DNA of 64,000 bases from Parabacteroides acidifaciens (GTDB taxonomy: Bacteria > Bacteroidota > Bacteroidia > Bacteroidales > Tannerellaceae): positions 1-64,000 of the forward strand of contig NZ_QREV01000004.1 of NCBI RefSeq assembly GCF_003363715.1. Reading direction: 5' to 3'. A model generated the notes under the pieces. That model worked only from the letters and a program-made list of their open reading frames with translations. It was not told the origin of the DNA and did no database searches. Made by a program: the position numbers and the translations under genes. Positions 18,476 through 26,462 of the stretch are shown in pieces. The number at the start of each line of letters is the position of its first letter. The first letter of the stretch is position 1.

Positions 18476-19252
18476 ATGAAAAGAATTCGAGTAATAGTCA
18501 GCTTGTTGTTATGTATAACGTTCTGTAGTTATGCGTTGGGAGAGGAAAAGAAAAATCTGAATATTGTCTTTATCGGGAACAGTATTACGCAAGGAGCCTT
18601 ATTGGAAGATCCCAGGCATGATGCGCCCCCTGTGAAAGCAGCCCTTTTTCTGCGTAAACAGCCGACGGGCGGAACTGTCCGTTATTCCAACCAAGGTGTG
18701 AGCGGAAGCACGACTCTCGATTTTCTGCCCCAAAACGAATCTCTTTTCCCGAAAGTTGTACAGGTAGCCGATCAGTTCAAGGATGAGACTTGGGCAACTT
18801 TGATTTTTTCCATTATGCTCGGAACGAACGACAGTGCCATTACCGGACCGAACGGTGCTCCCGTTTCTCCTTCCGATTATTACGGGAATATGAAGTCGAT
18901 TGTTGACAGGCTGTTAGCTCTGTATCCGGATTGCAAGATCGTATTGCATCGTCCGGTCTGGTACAGCCCGAATACTTACAACGGCGCTAAATATCTTGAA
19001 GAGGGATTGAATCGTCTGCAAAGCTATTATCCGCAGCTGCAAGCGTTGGTGCTCGATTATTCCAAACGTTTCCCCGGACAGGTCTTTATGGGTGATACGG
19101 AAGGCTTCGATTATTTCAAAACTCATTATGAAACTGAATTATTCCCCGAAGAAGGAAATGCCGGTACTTTTTACCTGCATCCCAATAAAAAAGGCGCAGC
19201 CGCCTTGGGGGAACTTTGGGGGAAAGCCATACAGAAAGTAATTGGAAATTGA
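18476..19252 (+). CDS. Secreted SGNH/GDSL hydrolase
   Basis: This 258-aa protein has a signal peptide (about residues 1-22). Conserved SGNH blocks are block I FIGNSITQG (the nucleophile Ser), block III GTNDSA and block V with the catalytic His in FYLHPNKKGA. Such enzymes in Bacteroidales deacetylate polysaccharides or act as sialate/xylan esterases; the substrate is not readable here. It lies 15 bp after the histidine kinase gene and probably shares its transcript, an unusual pairing. Confidence 0.85.
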   Translation: MKRIRVIVSLLLCITFCSYALGEEKKNLNIVFIGNSITQGALLEDPRHDAPPVKAALFLRKQPTGGTVRYSNQGVSGSTTLDFLPQNESLFPKVVQVADQFKDETWATLIFSIMLGTNDSAITGPNGAPVSPSDYYGNMKSIVDRLLALYPDCKIVLHRPVWYSPNTYNGAKYLEEGLNRLQSYYPQLQALVLDYSKRFPGQVFMGDTEGFDYFKTHYETELFPEEGNAGTFYLHPNKKGAAALGELWGKAIQKVIGN

Positions 19253-19326
19253 CAATGGACAATTGACAATTAAAAATGTGAGCGCGAAGCTAATTGTCCA
19301 TTGTCAATTATCCATTGTCAATTGGA
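19248..19326. repeat. ATTGACAATGGACAATT inverted repeat cluster between convergent genes
   Basis: ATTGACAATGGACAATTGAC on the left arm is mirrored by two overlapping complements (TAATTGTCCATTGTCAAT and ATCCATTGTCAATTGG) on the right, allowing a long stem. It sits between the SGNH hydrolase and the ferritin gene, which converge, so it can end transcription from both sides. This simple repeat type is common between Bacteroidetes genes, from general knowledge. Confidence 0.65.
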
Positions 19327-19333
19327 AAAAGAT

Positions 19334-19816
19334 TTATCTTTTTCCCAGTCTATGGTCAAGGATGCCGACATGGCATTCGCCATAATTCTTCAACTGTTCT
19401 ACGATTTCTTTGGCTGTGGATTCTTCTTCAACCTGTTCGCGAACGAACCAGAAAAGGAAGTCTCTTGAAGCGTGGTCTTTATCTTTTTCTGCGATATCGA
19501 CCATTTTGTCGATCAGTTCGGAAACGTAGCATTCGTGTTTGTAGACATGTTCGAATACTTCTGTGACGCTTCCCCATGCAGTCGGAACAACATTGATCTG
19601 GCCGATGGTGACGTTGCCGCCCCGGTCGATAGCATAATCGATCATTTTATGGGCATGTTCCAGTTCTTCTTCCGCTTGTTTTTTCATCCAGTGAGCGAAA
19701 CCGTTCAGTCCCAATTTCTTGAAATGTACGGACATGGAAAGATACAAGTTTGATGACCACATTTCTGCATTAACCTGTGCGTTAAATGCTTCAGATAATT
19801 TCTTGCTTAAAACCAT
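19334..19816 (-). CDS. ftnA: Ferritin (FtnA type)
   Basis: This 160-aa four-helix ferritin stores iron by oxidising Fe(II) at a di-iron centre. Ferroxidase-type residues are visible: NAEMWSSNLYLSMS (helix A), the EEELEHAHKM motif (helix B) and EEESTAKEIVEQL (helix D). The length and the QVNAEMWSS start match Bacteroides ferritins. The minus-strand TATCTTTG (complement of 19872-19879) is a -7-like box about 60 bp upstream, but a matching -33 is not clear. It stands alone, convergent with the SGNH hydrolase. Confidence 0.95.
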   Translation of the reverse strand: MVLSKKLSEAFNAQVNAEMWSSNLYLSMSVHFKKLGLNGFAHWMKKQAEEELEHAHKMIDYAIDRGGNVTIGQINVVPTAWGSVTEVFEHVYKHECYVSELIDKMVDIAEKDKDHASRDFLFWFVREQVEEESTAKEIVEQLKNYGECHVGILDHRLGKR

Positions 19817-19968
19817 AATTCTGTTTCCTTTCTTTCAGTTAGATTTATAATACAATACAATTTTATACAGGCAAAGATATAGATAAAAAAATAATGGTCT
19901 GCTTTAACCGGATATTATTTTTCCTATAAAACAAACCATTATAAGCTTTAGTTTATACGGGCGGACGA

Positions 19969-20397
19969 TTATTTGATTTCAATAATCTTTTCAGCCTTCT
20001 TAATGTCTTCCTCACTCTTTTTCGGGATGATGATGTTCAACACACCATTCTCTACCTTTGCTTCGATTTTATTTTTCTCGGCATTGTCAGGAAGAACCAT
20101 TGTCTGTTGGAACTTGCTATAAGAGAATTCACGTCTCAGATAGCGTCCGTCTTTCTTGTCTTCGTTCTTTTCTTCTTTTTTCTCCATCGATACGACCAAA
20201 TTGTCGTTTTCGTCGATACGGATGTTGAAATCATCTTTTGTCATGCCCGGAGCAGCAACTTCTACTCGATAGTCCTTTTCCGATTCAATCACATTGATGG
20301 CTGGAGCTGTAGAGTTTGCTTTAATCATCCAGTCGTTGTCAAACAAATCATTGAATACATACGGTAACCAATTTTGACTTCTTCTCATCGGTGTCAT
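19969..20397 (-). CDS. Small heat-shock protein, Hsp20/alpha-crystallin family
   Basis: This 142-aa ATP-independent holdase has the alpha-crystallin domain at about 37-130 (VEVAAPGMTKDDFNIRID, LRREFSYSKFQQTMVLPDN, VENGVLNIIIPK) with a C-terminal EKIIEIK tail. I start it at the ATG at 20397. A TTG 15 bp upstream is in frame, but it overlaps a real Shine-Dalgarno (GGAGG, complement of 20406-20410), which marks the ATG as the true start and is unusual for this phylum. Single gene; no HrcA-type inverted repeat seen. Confidence 0.94.
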   Translation of the reverse strand: MTPMRRSQNWLPYVFNDLFDNDWMIKANSTAPAINVIESEKDYRVEVAAPGMTKDDFNIRIDENDNLVVSMEKKEEKNEDKKDGRYLRREFSYSKFQQTMVLPDNAEKNKIEAKVENGVLNIIIPKKSEEDIKKAEKIIEIK

Positions 20398-20639
20398 AAT
20401 ACAGTCCTCCAATTATTTAGTTAAACATTTATTTTATTTCTGCTTTCGTCTCGTTTCCGACCCGGAAGCATTATACTTACTTCAAACAATATGCCAAAGC
20501 AAAAGGATGAAAATCTGACAGTTAAAGAATGTTTTAGTATGAGAAAGATTGACAGAAAATGAACCATTTTGGCAGATAGATAGAGGTGGAAAAGTAATAA
20601 CTCTTATCTTTATCCCCTGATTCTTATATTATCAAGAGT

Positions 20640-22133
20640 ATGAAAAAGAAAATAGAAGCCTTCATCGGGCGTTTGCATATTGCAGTCCGGCATAATCCGG
20701 TCGAAGTGATCCTTACAGCTTTGTTTTGCTGTTTTGGCTGTGCATTGTATGAGACGAATAACACAAGACTGATGGCCGTAGTTCCTTATTTTCCGGCTTT
20801 CTTCCTGATTACTTACAGTCTAAATTCCCTGACGGAAGGAAAACGCTGGCGGTTTGCTTATTATCTGTCTTTGCTATTCTTTATACCGTTTTTCTGGAGG
20901 GAGAAAGATGCCTGGTCTGCCTTTTACTTGGTGACACTCGTCGTGGTCCAACTGCTTTATCTGGTTTGTGACTGGAGACGTGATAACGAGAGATTTGTCA
21001 GGAAAGGGCTTCGTTATCTCCGGGCTATGTGCTCGGCGGGATTATTAGCGATGATTGCCTGGCTATTGTCCGTGTCCATCTATTATTCGATCCAGTATAT
21101 TTTTGAGATATGGCAATATGGAGACCGCCGGTTTATGGCATATTCGTCGAGTATTGCGTTTGCCGGTATAATGCCGTTGCTATTCCTTCTGTTTAACCAG
21201 GGAAAAGAAGAAGAAGGGAGTGCAGATAAATTGTTTAATGTATTGCTCAACTATGTCCTCTCGCCGGCACTGTTGATATATGCGGTCATTTTGTATCTCT
21301 ATTTTATTAAGGTGGCGGTTTTATGGTCTTTGCCTAAAGGGGCGGTTGCGTATATTGTCGTCAGTTTTATATCGGCTACCTTTATTCTGAAGGGTTGTCA
21401 GCCATTCCTGAAAAGAAGATATTATGACTGGTTCTACCGGCATTCCAGTTGGGTGGTGTTTCCTGCACTGGCCATGTATTGGATAGGGGTTTTCTATCGG
21501 ATTAATCAGTATGGATATACGGAAGCGCGGGTTTATCTGGTGGCGGTGGGAGCTGTCCTGACAGGGATTGCCTTGTTGTTTTTGACCAGGCGTACGGGGC
21601 ATTATCTGTATGCGGCCGTGCTTGCCGTCATTTTGCTATCGGCGGTAACGTATATACCGGGCATAACAGCAAAGGATATAGAACGGATTTCACAGGAGAA
21701 ACGGGACAATTATCCGATCCGGGAAAACTTCGGAAATTATTATGAATACATCTCCATTTCCGATTATTCGCCTTTGGATATTACAGGCTATGAAACGCTT
21801 CAAGCCGTAGGCCGTTATGACGAAGGCCCTATAAACAGCATGATGCAGGCGGATACCTTTTATTTATGCGACAAAAACTTACAGGTGATTTTTGAAGAGG
21901 AAAAGGATTCCCTTCTTGTCCGGCAGATGGAAAAAGCAGGACTGGCTCCGACCGATTCGATTCCGGAAGATTTATATCCGTCTATCCTTCGACTGGATAT
22001 GGATTCAGCCCTGTATGTATTTGGGGAGATTTCTGCTTATCGCAGTTCGCCGGATTCAGCTTATACAGTCTCGCATATGGGTGGAGGTTATTATCTGAAA
22101 AAAAGCTTACCTTTGCCGACTGATAACAAATAG
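20640..22133 (+). CDS. DUF4153-type polytopic membrane protein
   Basis: This 497-aa protein has about ten predicted membrane helices in residues 20-340 (for example VILTALFCCFGCALY, FFLITYSLNSL, LLIYAVILYLYF) and a soluble tail of about 150 residues with short acidic motifs. The arrangement and length fit the DUF4153 family of Bacteroidetes. No catalytic motif is seen. The stop is 5 bp before the MFS permease start, so the two are co-transcribed. Function unknown. Confidence 0.7.
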   Translation: MKKKIEAFIGRLHIAVRHNPVEVILTALFCCFGCALYETNNTRLMAVVPYFPAFFLITYSLNSLTEGKRWRFAYYLSLLFFIPFFWREKDAWSAFYLVTLVVVQLLYLVCDWRRDNERFVRKGLRYLRAMCSAGLLAMIAWLLSVSIYYSIQYIFEIWQYGDRRFMAYSSSIAFAGIMPLLFLLFNQGKEEEGSADKLFNVLLNYVLSPALLIYAVILYLYFIKVAVLWSLPKGAVAYIVVSFISATFILKGCQPFLKRRYYDWFYRHSSWVVFPALAMYWIGVFYRINQYGYTEARVYLVAVGAVLTGIALLFLTRRTGHYLYAAVLAVILLSAVTYIPGITAKDIERISQEKRDNYPIRENFGNYYEYISISDYSPLDITGYETLQAVGRYDEGPINSMMQADTFYLCDKNLQVIFEEEKDSLLVRQMEKAGLAPTDSIPEDLYPSILRLDMDSALYVFGEISAYRSSPDSAYTVSHMGGGYYLKKSLPLPTDNK

Positions 22134-22138
22134 CAAGC

Positions 22139-23371
22139 ATGAAAAAGAATAATCAGAAAACTTTGTTTTCCGCACCCGACGGGAAGTCTTATCTGGTCCC
22201 GTTTCTGTTGATCACCAGCCTGTTTTTATTATGGGGCTTTGCTCACGGGCTGTTGGACGTATTGAATAAACATTTTCAGGGAGTCTTTACCATGACAAAA
22301 GCGGAGAGCGGTCTTGTGCAGTTCTCTACTTATATCGCCTATTTCCTGATGGCGCTTCCTGCCGGTATGTTCATGAAGCGGTTCGGCTATAAGAAAGGAA
22401 TTATTTTAGGATTATGCTTGTTCGCCATAGGGGCGTTCGCCTTTATTCCGGCGGCTTATCTGCATTCGGCTTCCCCGTTTTTAGTCGCCTTGTTCGTGAT
22501 TGCCTGCGGGCTGTGTATTTTAGAGACGGCGGCGAATCCTTATTCCACGGTTTTAGGGCCGAAGGAGTCGGGTGCGCAACGATTAAATCTTTCCCAGTCG
22601 TTTAACGGATTAGGTTGGATTTTAGGTCCGCTGGTTGGCGGTATGCTGATTTTCGGTGGGGCGGAAGATGATCCGTTTACGCTGACAAAACCTTATATCC
22701 TGGTTGGTTCGATTGTCCTGCTGGTCGCTATTCTTTTCTTCTTTACCAAATTGCCGGAAGTGCAGGTGGAAGAAGAAACGGATGGGCATGTAAATGAAAA
22801 TGCATGCCCATCCGCCGGAATTTTCATGTGGAGGCATCCGCAGTTTGTCCGGGCCATCGTTGCGCAGTTCTGCTATTGTGCGGCGCAGACGGGGATTTTT
22901 AGTTTCTTCATTAATTATGTGACGGAGGTCGATTCCTCTATGACGAATATCGAGGCTTCGCGTATCTTAGCTTTCGGAGGAATGGCATTGTTTATGATCG
23001 GTCGTTTGTCCGGCAGTTTTACGATGAAATGGATGAAGCCTGCCCGTCTTCTGACCTGGTTTGCATTGGCGGATGCGGTTTGTATGGCGCTGGTAGTCGT
23101 TTCCATAGGTACTATTTCGTTGTATGCCCTTTATCTGTCTTTCTTTTTTATGTCTATCATGTTTCCGACAATTTTTGCCCTCGGCCTGGAAGGAATGGGT
23201 GCTTATACGAAGAAAGCCTCTTCTTATATTGTGATGGGAGTGGCTGGCGGTGCCTTTGCCCCGATGTTGATGGGGTATATCGGTGCGGAAAATATGGCGA
23301 TCGGATTCGTGATTCCGCTTGTGGCATTTCTATATATCCTGTTCTTTGCACTGAAATGCAAAAAGGGGTAG
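22139..23371 (+). CDS. Fucose/sugar:H+ symporter-type MFS permease
   Basis: This 410-aa MFS protein has about twelve helices. It resembles FucP/GluP-type sugar permeases: LWGFAHGLLDVLNKHFQ early in helix 1, PAGMFMKRFGYKKGI after helix 2 and the LETAANPYSTVLGP motif in helix 4. It probably imports a hexose or deoxyhexose with protons. The central cytoplasmic loop (about residues 214-226) is encoded by a perfect 12-bp palindromic hairpin, described separately. It follows the DUF4153 gene after 5 bp. The 508-bp repeat begins 8 bp after its stop. Confidence 0.87.
   Translation: MKKNNQKTLFSAPDGKSYLVPFLLITSLFLLWGFAHGLLDVLNKHFQGVFTMTKAESGLVQFSTYIAYFLMALPAGMFMKRFGYKKGIILGLCLFAIGAFAFIPAAYLHSASPFLVALFVIACGLCILETAANPYSTVLGPKESGAQRLNLSQSFNGLGWILGPLVGGMLIFGGAEDDPFTLTKPYILVGSIVLLVAILFFFTKLPEVQVEEETDGHVNENACPSAGIFMWRHPQFVRAIVAQFCYCAAQTGIFSFFINYVTEVDSSMTNIEASRILAFGGMALFMIGRLSGSFTMKWMKPARLLTWFALADAVCMALVVVSIGTISLYALYLSFFFMSIMFPTIFALGLEGMGAYTKKASSYIVMGVAGGAFAPMLMGYIGAENMAIGFVIPLVAFLYILFFALKCKKG
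22779..22814. repeat. Perfect 12-bp hairpin inside the MFS gene
   Basis: CGGATGGGCATG (22779-22790) and CATGCCCATCCG (22803-22814) are exact inverted complements around a 12-nt loop. The position corresponds to the loop between the two six-helix halves of the permease, where extra residues are tolerated. The ATGGGCATG core recurs in the hairpin at 45974-46011. Confidence 0.75.
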
Positions 23372-23378
23372 CAAAAAA

Positions 23379-23886
23379 GGGGGTTATTGTAAAAAACGTA
23401 TTTTTCAGGCTCGAAAGACAGTTGAAAGCAAACAAATGTTAACTCGCTTTTCAGACGTCAAAAAGTAGCTTTTTCCCTTTTTTCGGGAGTTTTTTGCCAT
23501 TGCGACCGTCCTCTTTGCCATTACGACCGTGCTAATCTTCGCGAGCTGCCGAGTATATCACCCATTAGGACGGTCATCGTGGCGATTACGACCGTCCTCT
23601 TTTGAAAAACGACCGTTTTCATGGCAAAAAAGCCCCTAAATTTCCTTTGAATATTTGAGACGCCGTCCGTTTTATTTTGCTACAGGCGATTCTCCAGGAG
23701 TTAAGCTTTATCACTTTGACGGCATTTTCATCTTTCGATAATCAAATTGCACGCTTTTTAGAATTGTCCTGGCACCTCATTTCTTCTGTTGTCAGCCATA
23801 AAGACGAAAACCGCAAAAAGAGTCAATCCAAAATCGATCAAAATTTCGGACGAAATAGAAAAATGGTCAAAAAGGGGGTTATTGTA
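23379..23886 (+). repeat. 508-bp dispersed intergenic element, copy 2 of 3
   Basis: Both ends carry GGGGTTATTGTA (5 G before TTATTGTA at 23384 and at 23879). The 269-bp offset to the ATTTG block at 23653 is identical to the other copies. The centre has GACCGT at 23504, 23525, 23590 and 23611, i.e. spacings of 21, 65 (about 3 x 21.7) and 21 bp, in the opposite orientation to the ACGGTC array of copy 3. A TGA stop falls in the frame that stays open in copies 1 and 3, which argues against protein coding. The right end overlaps the stop codon of the ATPase gene. Confidence 0.87.
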
Positions 23887-25168
23887 ATTTTGTTTCGCAT
23901 TGCAACAACCAATCATATACAGGTCTGACAGCGATGGCATAGCCATTTTCTTCCATATCCTCATATTGGTGGTCGGTAAGCAACAGTAGATTTTTGCAAC
24001 CGGTTTTTTTGGCTGCAAGGAGTAAACCGGAAATTTCACGCTTTCGGGTCTTGGCATTTGAAATGTCGTAAGAAACCTGGATGCAAAGGACAGTCTCATT
24101 TTCTTGGCATACTACAAAATCACATTCTCCGGAACGATCATTGTAATAGTAAATATCCAAACCTTTGTTCCTGCACCTGCGTAACAGTTCAATATAGGTA
24201 ATGGTTTCCAGGCGCCATCCCAGGTTTTTTCCGACAAAAGCATCTGCCCGTTTGTTCATCAATGCAACATCAATCGGATAGACTTTTTCCCCCACAATAC
24301 GTTGCTTGCTCTTATGCGAGTATTTACGAAGCCCCACTAAAAGGTAAGCTTGGCGGAGATAGTCGACGTAATTCTTGGAAGTATGTTCTGATTTGAAACC
24401 AAACAGTTCTTTCAAGGTATTATCTACCACAATGACAGGAGACACATTTAATAAATGTTGTGCCATTTGCTCAAAAGCTGCTTTGTGGGAAATCTTGAAG
24501 CGTTGTTCTATATCTCGTTTTAAGATATTATCCACAAGCGTATCGATATATTCACGGTCACCTGTAATATTTTGCAATTCAGGAAATCCTCCTTGTTGCA
24601 TATATTCATCGAATGCTGCCCGGCGGAGTGCGATTGCCTGTGTAGTCTGCTTCTTTACATCCACCTGTTTATAGTCACAATATTCGGCGAAAGAAAATGG
24701 AAAAAGTGGGATGGAATGATGACGTCCGGTCAGATGGGTGGCTAATTCTCCGCTTAGCAGTTTGGCGTTGGATCCTGTAATGATAATATGCATATTCCGG
24801 CGTAAAAGCCTGTTGACAAACAAATACCATTCCGGGATATTTTGAATTTCATCTATGAAAAGATAATTAAAGTCACCGTGTATTTTGTATAAGACCTCCA
24901 GCACATCATTCAGGTCTTCTCCCTTTAAGTTGACAAGACGCTCATCATCAAAATTCACATAGGCATATTTGACCCCGGCTCGATGAAGGATATTGTAACA
25001 CAAGGTTGACTTGCCACTTCGTCGTACTCCGATGACAACTTGCGCCTGCGTGCTTTCCAAATCTACCAGATCTTCCTCTTTTCTTCGGCAGAAACGAATG
25101 GACTGTTTCATTTCCAATTCTTCCGACTGGTCGGAAAGGATGGTTTCAAGAATACGTTTATCTATCAT
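23879..25168 (-). CDS. AAA ATPase with DUF4143 C-terminal domain
   Basis: This 429-aa protein belongs to the AAA_14/DUF4143 family. Walker A is GVRRSGKST (47-55) and Walker B is LFIDEIQNIPEW (103-114). The C-terminal half holds the DUF4143 nuclease-like fold, with ECDFVV resembling a PD-(D/E)xK strand. Members are common solitary genes in gut Bacteroidales, and no function is proven. The stop codon TAA is read from the TTATTGTA end of repeat copy 2, so the last residues may have been altered when the repeat arrived. No partner gene is adjacent. Confidence 0.85.
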   Translation of the reverse strand: MIDKRILETILSDQSEELEMKQSIRFCRRKEEDLVDLESTQAQVVIGVRRSGKSTLCYNILHRAGVKYAYVNFDDERLVNLKGEDLNDVLEVLYKIHGDFNYLFIDEIQNIPEWYLFVNRLLRRNMHIIITGSNAKLLSGELATHLTGRHHSIPLFPFSFAEYCDYKQVDVKKQTTQAIALRRAAFDEYMQQGGFPELQNITGDREYIDTLVDNILKRDIEQRFKISHKAAFEQMAQHLLNVSPVIVVDNTLKELFGFKSEHTSKNYVDYLRQAYLLVGLRKYSHKSKQRIVGEKVYPIDVALMNKRADAFVGKNLGWRLETITYIELLRRCRNKGLDIYYYNDRSGECDFVVCQENETVLCIQVSYDISNAKTRKREISGLLLAAKKTGCKNLLLLTDHQYEDMEENGYAIAVRPVYDWLLQCETKLQ

Positions 25169-25463
25169 AGCTTTAAAAATTGTCCTGTAAAGATACAGTT
25201 ATTTTCTTTAAATGCGATATTTTACATGTTTTCTTGATTTGGAATACGATAATATGCATAATATTTCATTTCTGAATGCGATATTTTACATGCTTATCCG
25301 TGTACGGCTGTCGATATTGTCGTTATTTCGATAGATGGTAAATCTATTTTCAGGGGTAAGATAGAAGGGACGAAGACCTCTCGAAAAGTGAGTGTTTTCT
25401 AAACTTGATTTTGGATAGGTTGATAAAGGTATGTTCCGGTGGTGAAGCATACCTTTATTGTTT
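25169..25463. other. Intergenic region with an 18-bp direct repeat
   Basis: AATGCGATATTTTACATG occurs exactly at 25211-25228 and 25275-25292, 64 bp apart, upstream of the ATPase gene (read on the minus strand). The rest is AT-rich without gene content. The pair may be operator sites for the ATPase gene or a trace of a duplication. Confidence 0.55.
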
Positions 25464-26309
25464 TTACTGATTCAACATCTGATACAGCTTATCTAACTTC
25501 GGAGCCATGATGATCTCCGTGCGGCGGTTTTTGGCGCGTCCGTCGGCCGATTCGTTGTCGGCAACAGGCATGAATTCGCCACGGCCGCAAGGTTGTATCT
25601 GCAATGGGTTGACACCGTAGTCTTTTGTCAGGATACGAACGACGGAAGTAGCACGTATCACGCTCAGATCCCAGTTATCTTTGAACTGGACAGTGTTGAT
25701 CGGCTTGCTGTCGGTATGGCCTTCGATGTAAACGTCGATGTCGGTCTGTTTGTTGAGGACCTCGGCCAGTTTAGCCAAAGCCTCTTTCCCACGTTTGTCT
25801 ACGCGGGCGCTTCCCGATTCGAACAGGAGTTTGTCCGACATGGCGACATAGACTTTCCCGTCTTTTTCACGCACAGTCAGTTCGTCGCTGCTGAAACCTA
25901 ACAGGGCGTCTTTCACGCTGTTCAAGAGATTTTGCACCCGTTCGTTCTGGGCGTTGATCATGTCCTGCAATTCGTTGATGGTACGTTCGCGTTCATCCAG
26001 TTCACTCATTTTCTGGCTCAACAGGGAGTTCAGTTTTTCCTGCTCCGTCATGTTGGTGTTGAGCATACTCTGGTAGTTACGGATGTTTTTCCCCATACGG
26101 GTGGTGTCTCGCTCGAGGGCGGCAAGGCGCGATGAGAGCTGGTCGCCATTGTCGCGGCAGTTCACAAGTTGGTTTTGCAGGTCGTCTCCCCGGGCGATGG
26201 CTTCCAGGCGTCCGTTCTCGGCCAGCAGATATTTTTTCTTCGTCACGCAAGAGGTGCAGACAAGCAGTGCGGAGACTGCAACTAATAGAACCTTTTTCAT
26301 TGCATTCAT
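25464..26309 (-). CDS. OmpA-family lipoprotein
   Basis: This 281-aa outer-membrane lipoprotein has a signal ending VCTSC. A long coiled-coil-like stretch (about 30-130, rich in Q, E and L) is followed by a C-terminal OmpA peptidoglycan-binding domain (about 160-275) with YIEGHTDSKPINT and GRGEFMPVADNESADGRAKNRRTEI. It should anchor the outer membrane to peptidoglycan. Either Met1 or Met4 could start it; both leave a valid signal peptide. It is divergent from the sigma-54 activator gene, with 153 bp between starts. Confidence 0.92.
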   Translation of the reverse strand: MNAMKKVLLVAVSALLVCTSCVTKKKYLLAENGRLEAIARGDDLQNQLVNCRDNGDQLSSRLAALERDTTRMGKNIRNYQSMLNTNMTEQEKLNSLLSQKMSELDERERTINELQDMINAQNERVQNLLNSVKDALLGFSSDELTVREKDGKVYVAMSDKLLFESGSARVDKRGKEALAKLAEVLNKQTDIDVYIEGHTDSKPINTVQFKDNWDLSVIRATSVVRILTKDYGVNPLQIQPCGRGEFMPVADNESADGRAKNRRTEIIMAPKLDKLYQMLNQ

Positions 26310-26409
26310 ATTTTCTGCAAAGTAAAAATATATACCTATTACTTGTATCCCCTTTTTAGGGAATTTGGTTGTATTTAATGATTAATAGGTGGTGATAGTC
26401 CATTTATTA

Positions 26410-26438
26410 TTGTGGTTTACAAATAATTTATACTTTTG
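26410..26438 (+). promoter_or_regulatory. Promoter of the sigma-54 activator gene
   Basis: TTG at 26410-26412 and TACTTTTG at 26431-26438 match the Bacteroidetes housekeeping promoter (TTG, 18-nt spacer here, TAnnTTTG). The start codon is 25 bp downstream. Confidence 0.6.
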
Positions 26439-26462
26439 TGCTTCTCTATTGGATGTAAAAAG

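Noticed and set aside
23504-23616. Regular short repeats in copy 2 as a CRISPR array
   Set aside because: Repeat words are only 6-7 bp with about 15 bp between them and no cas genes are present; spacing and length do not fit CRISPR.
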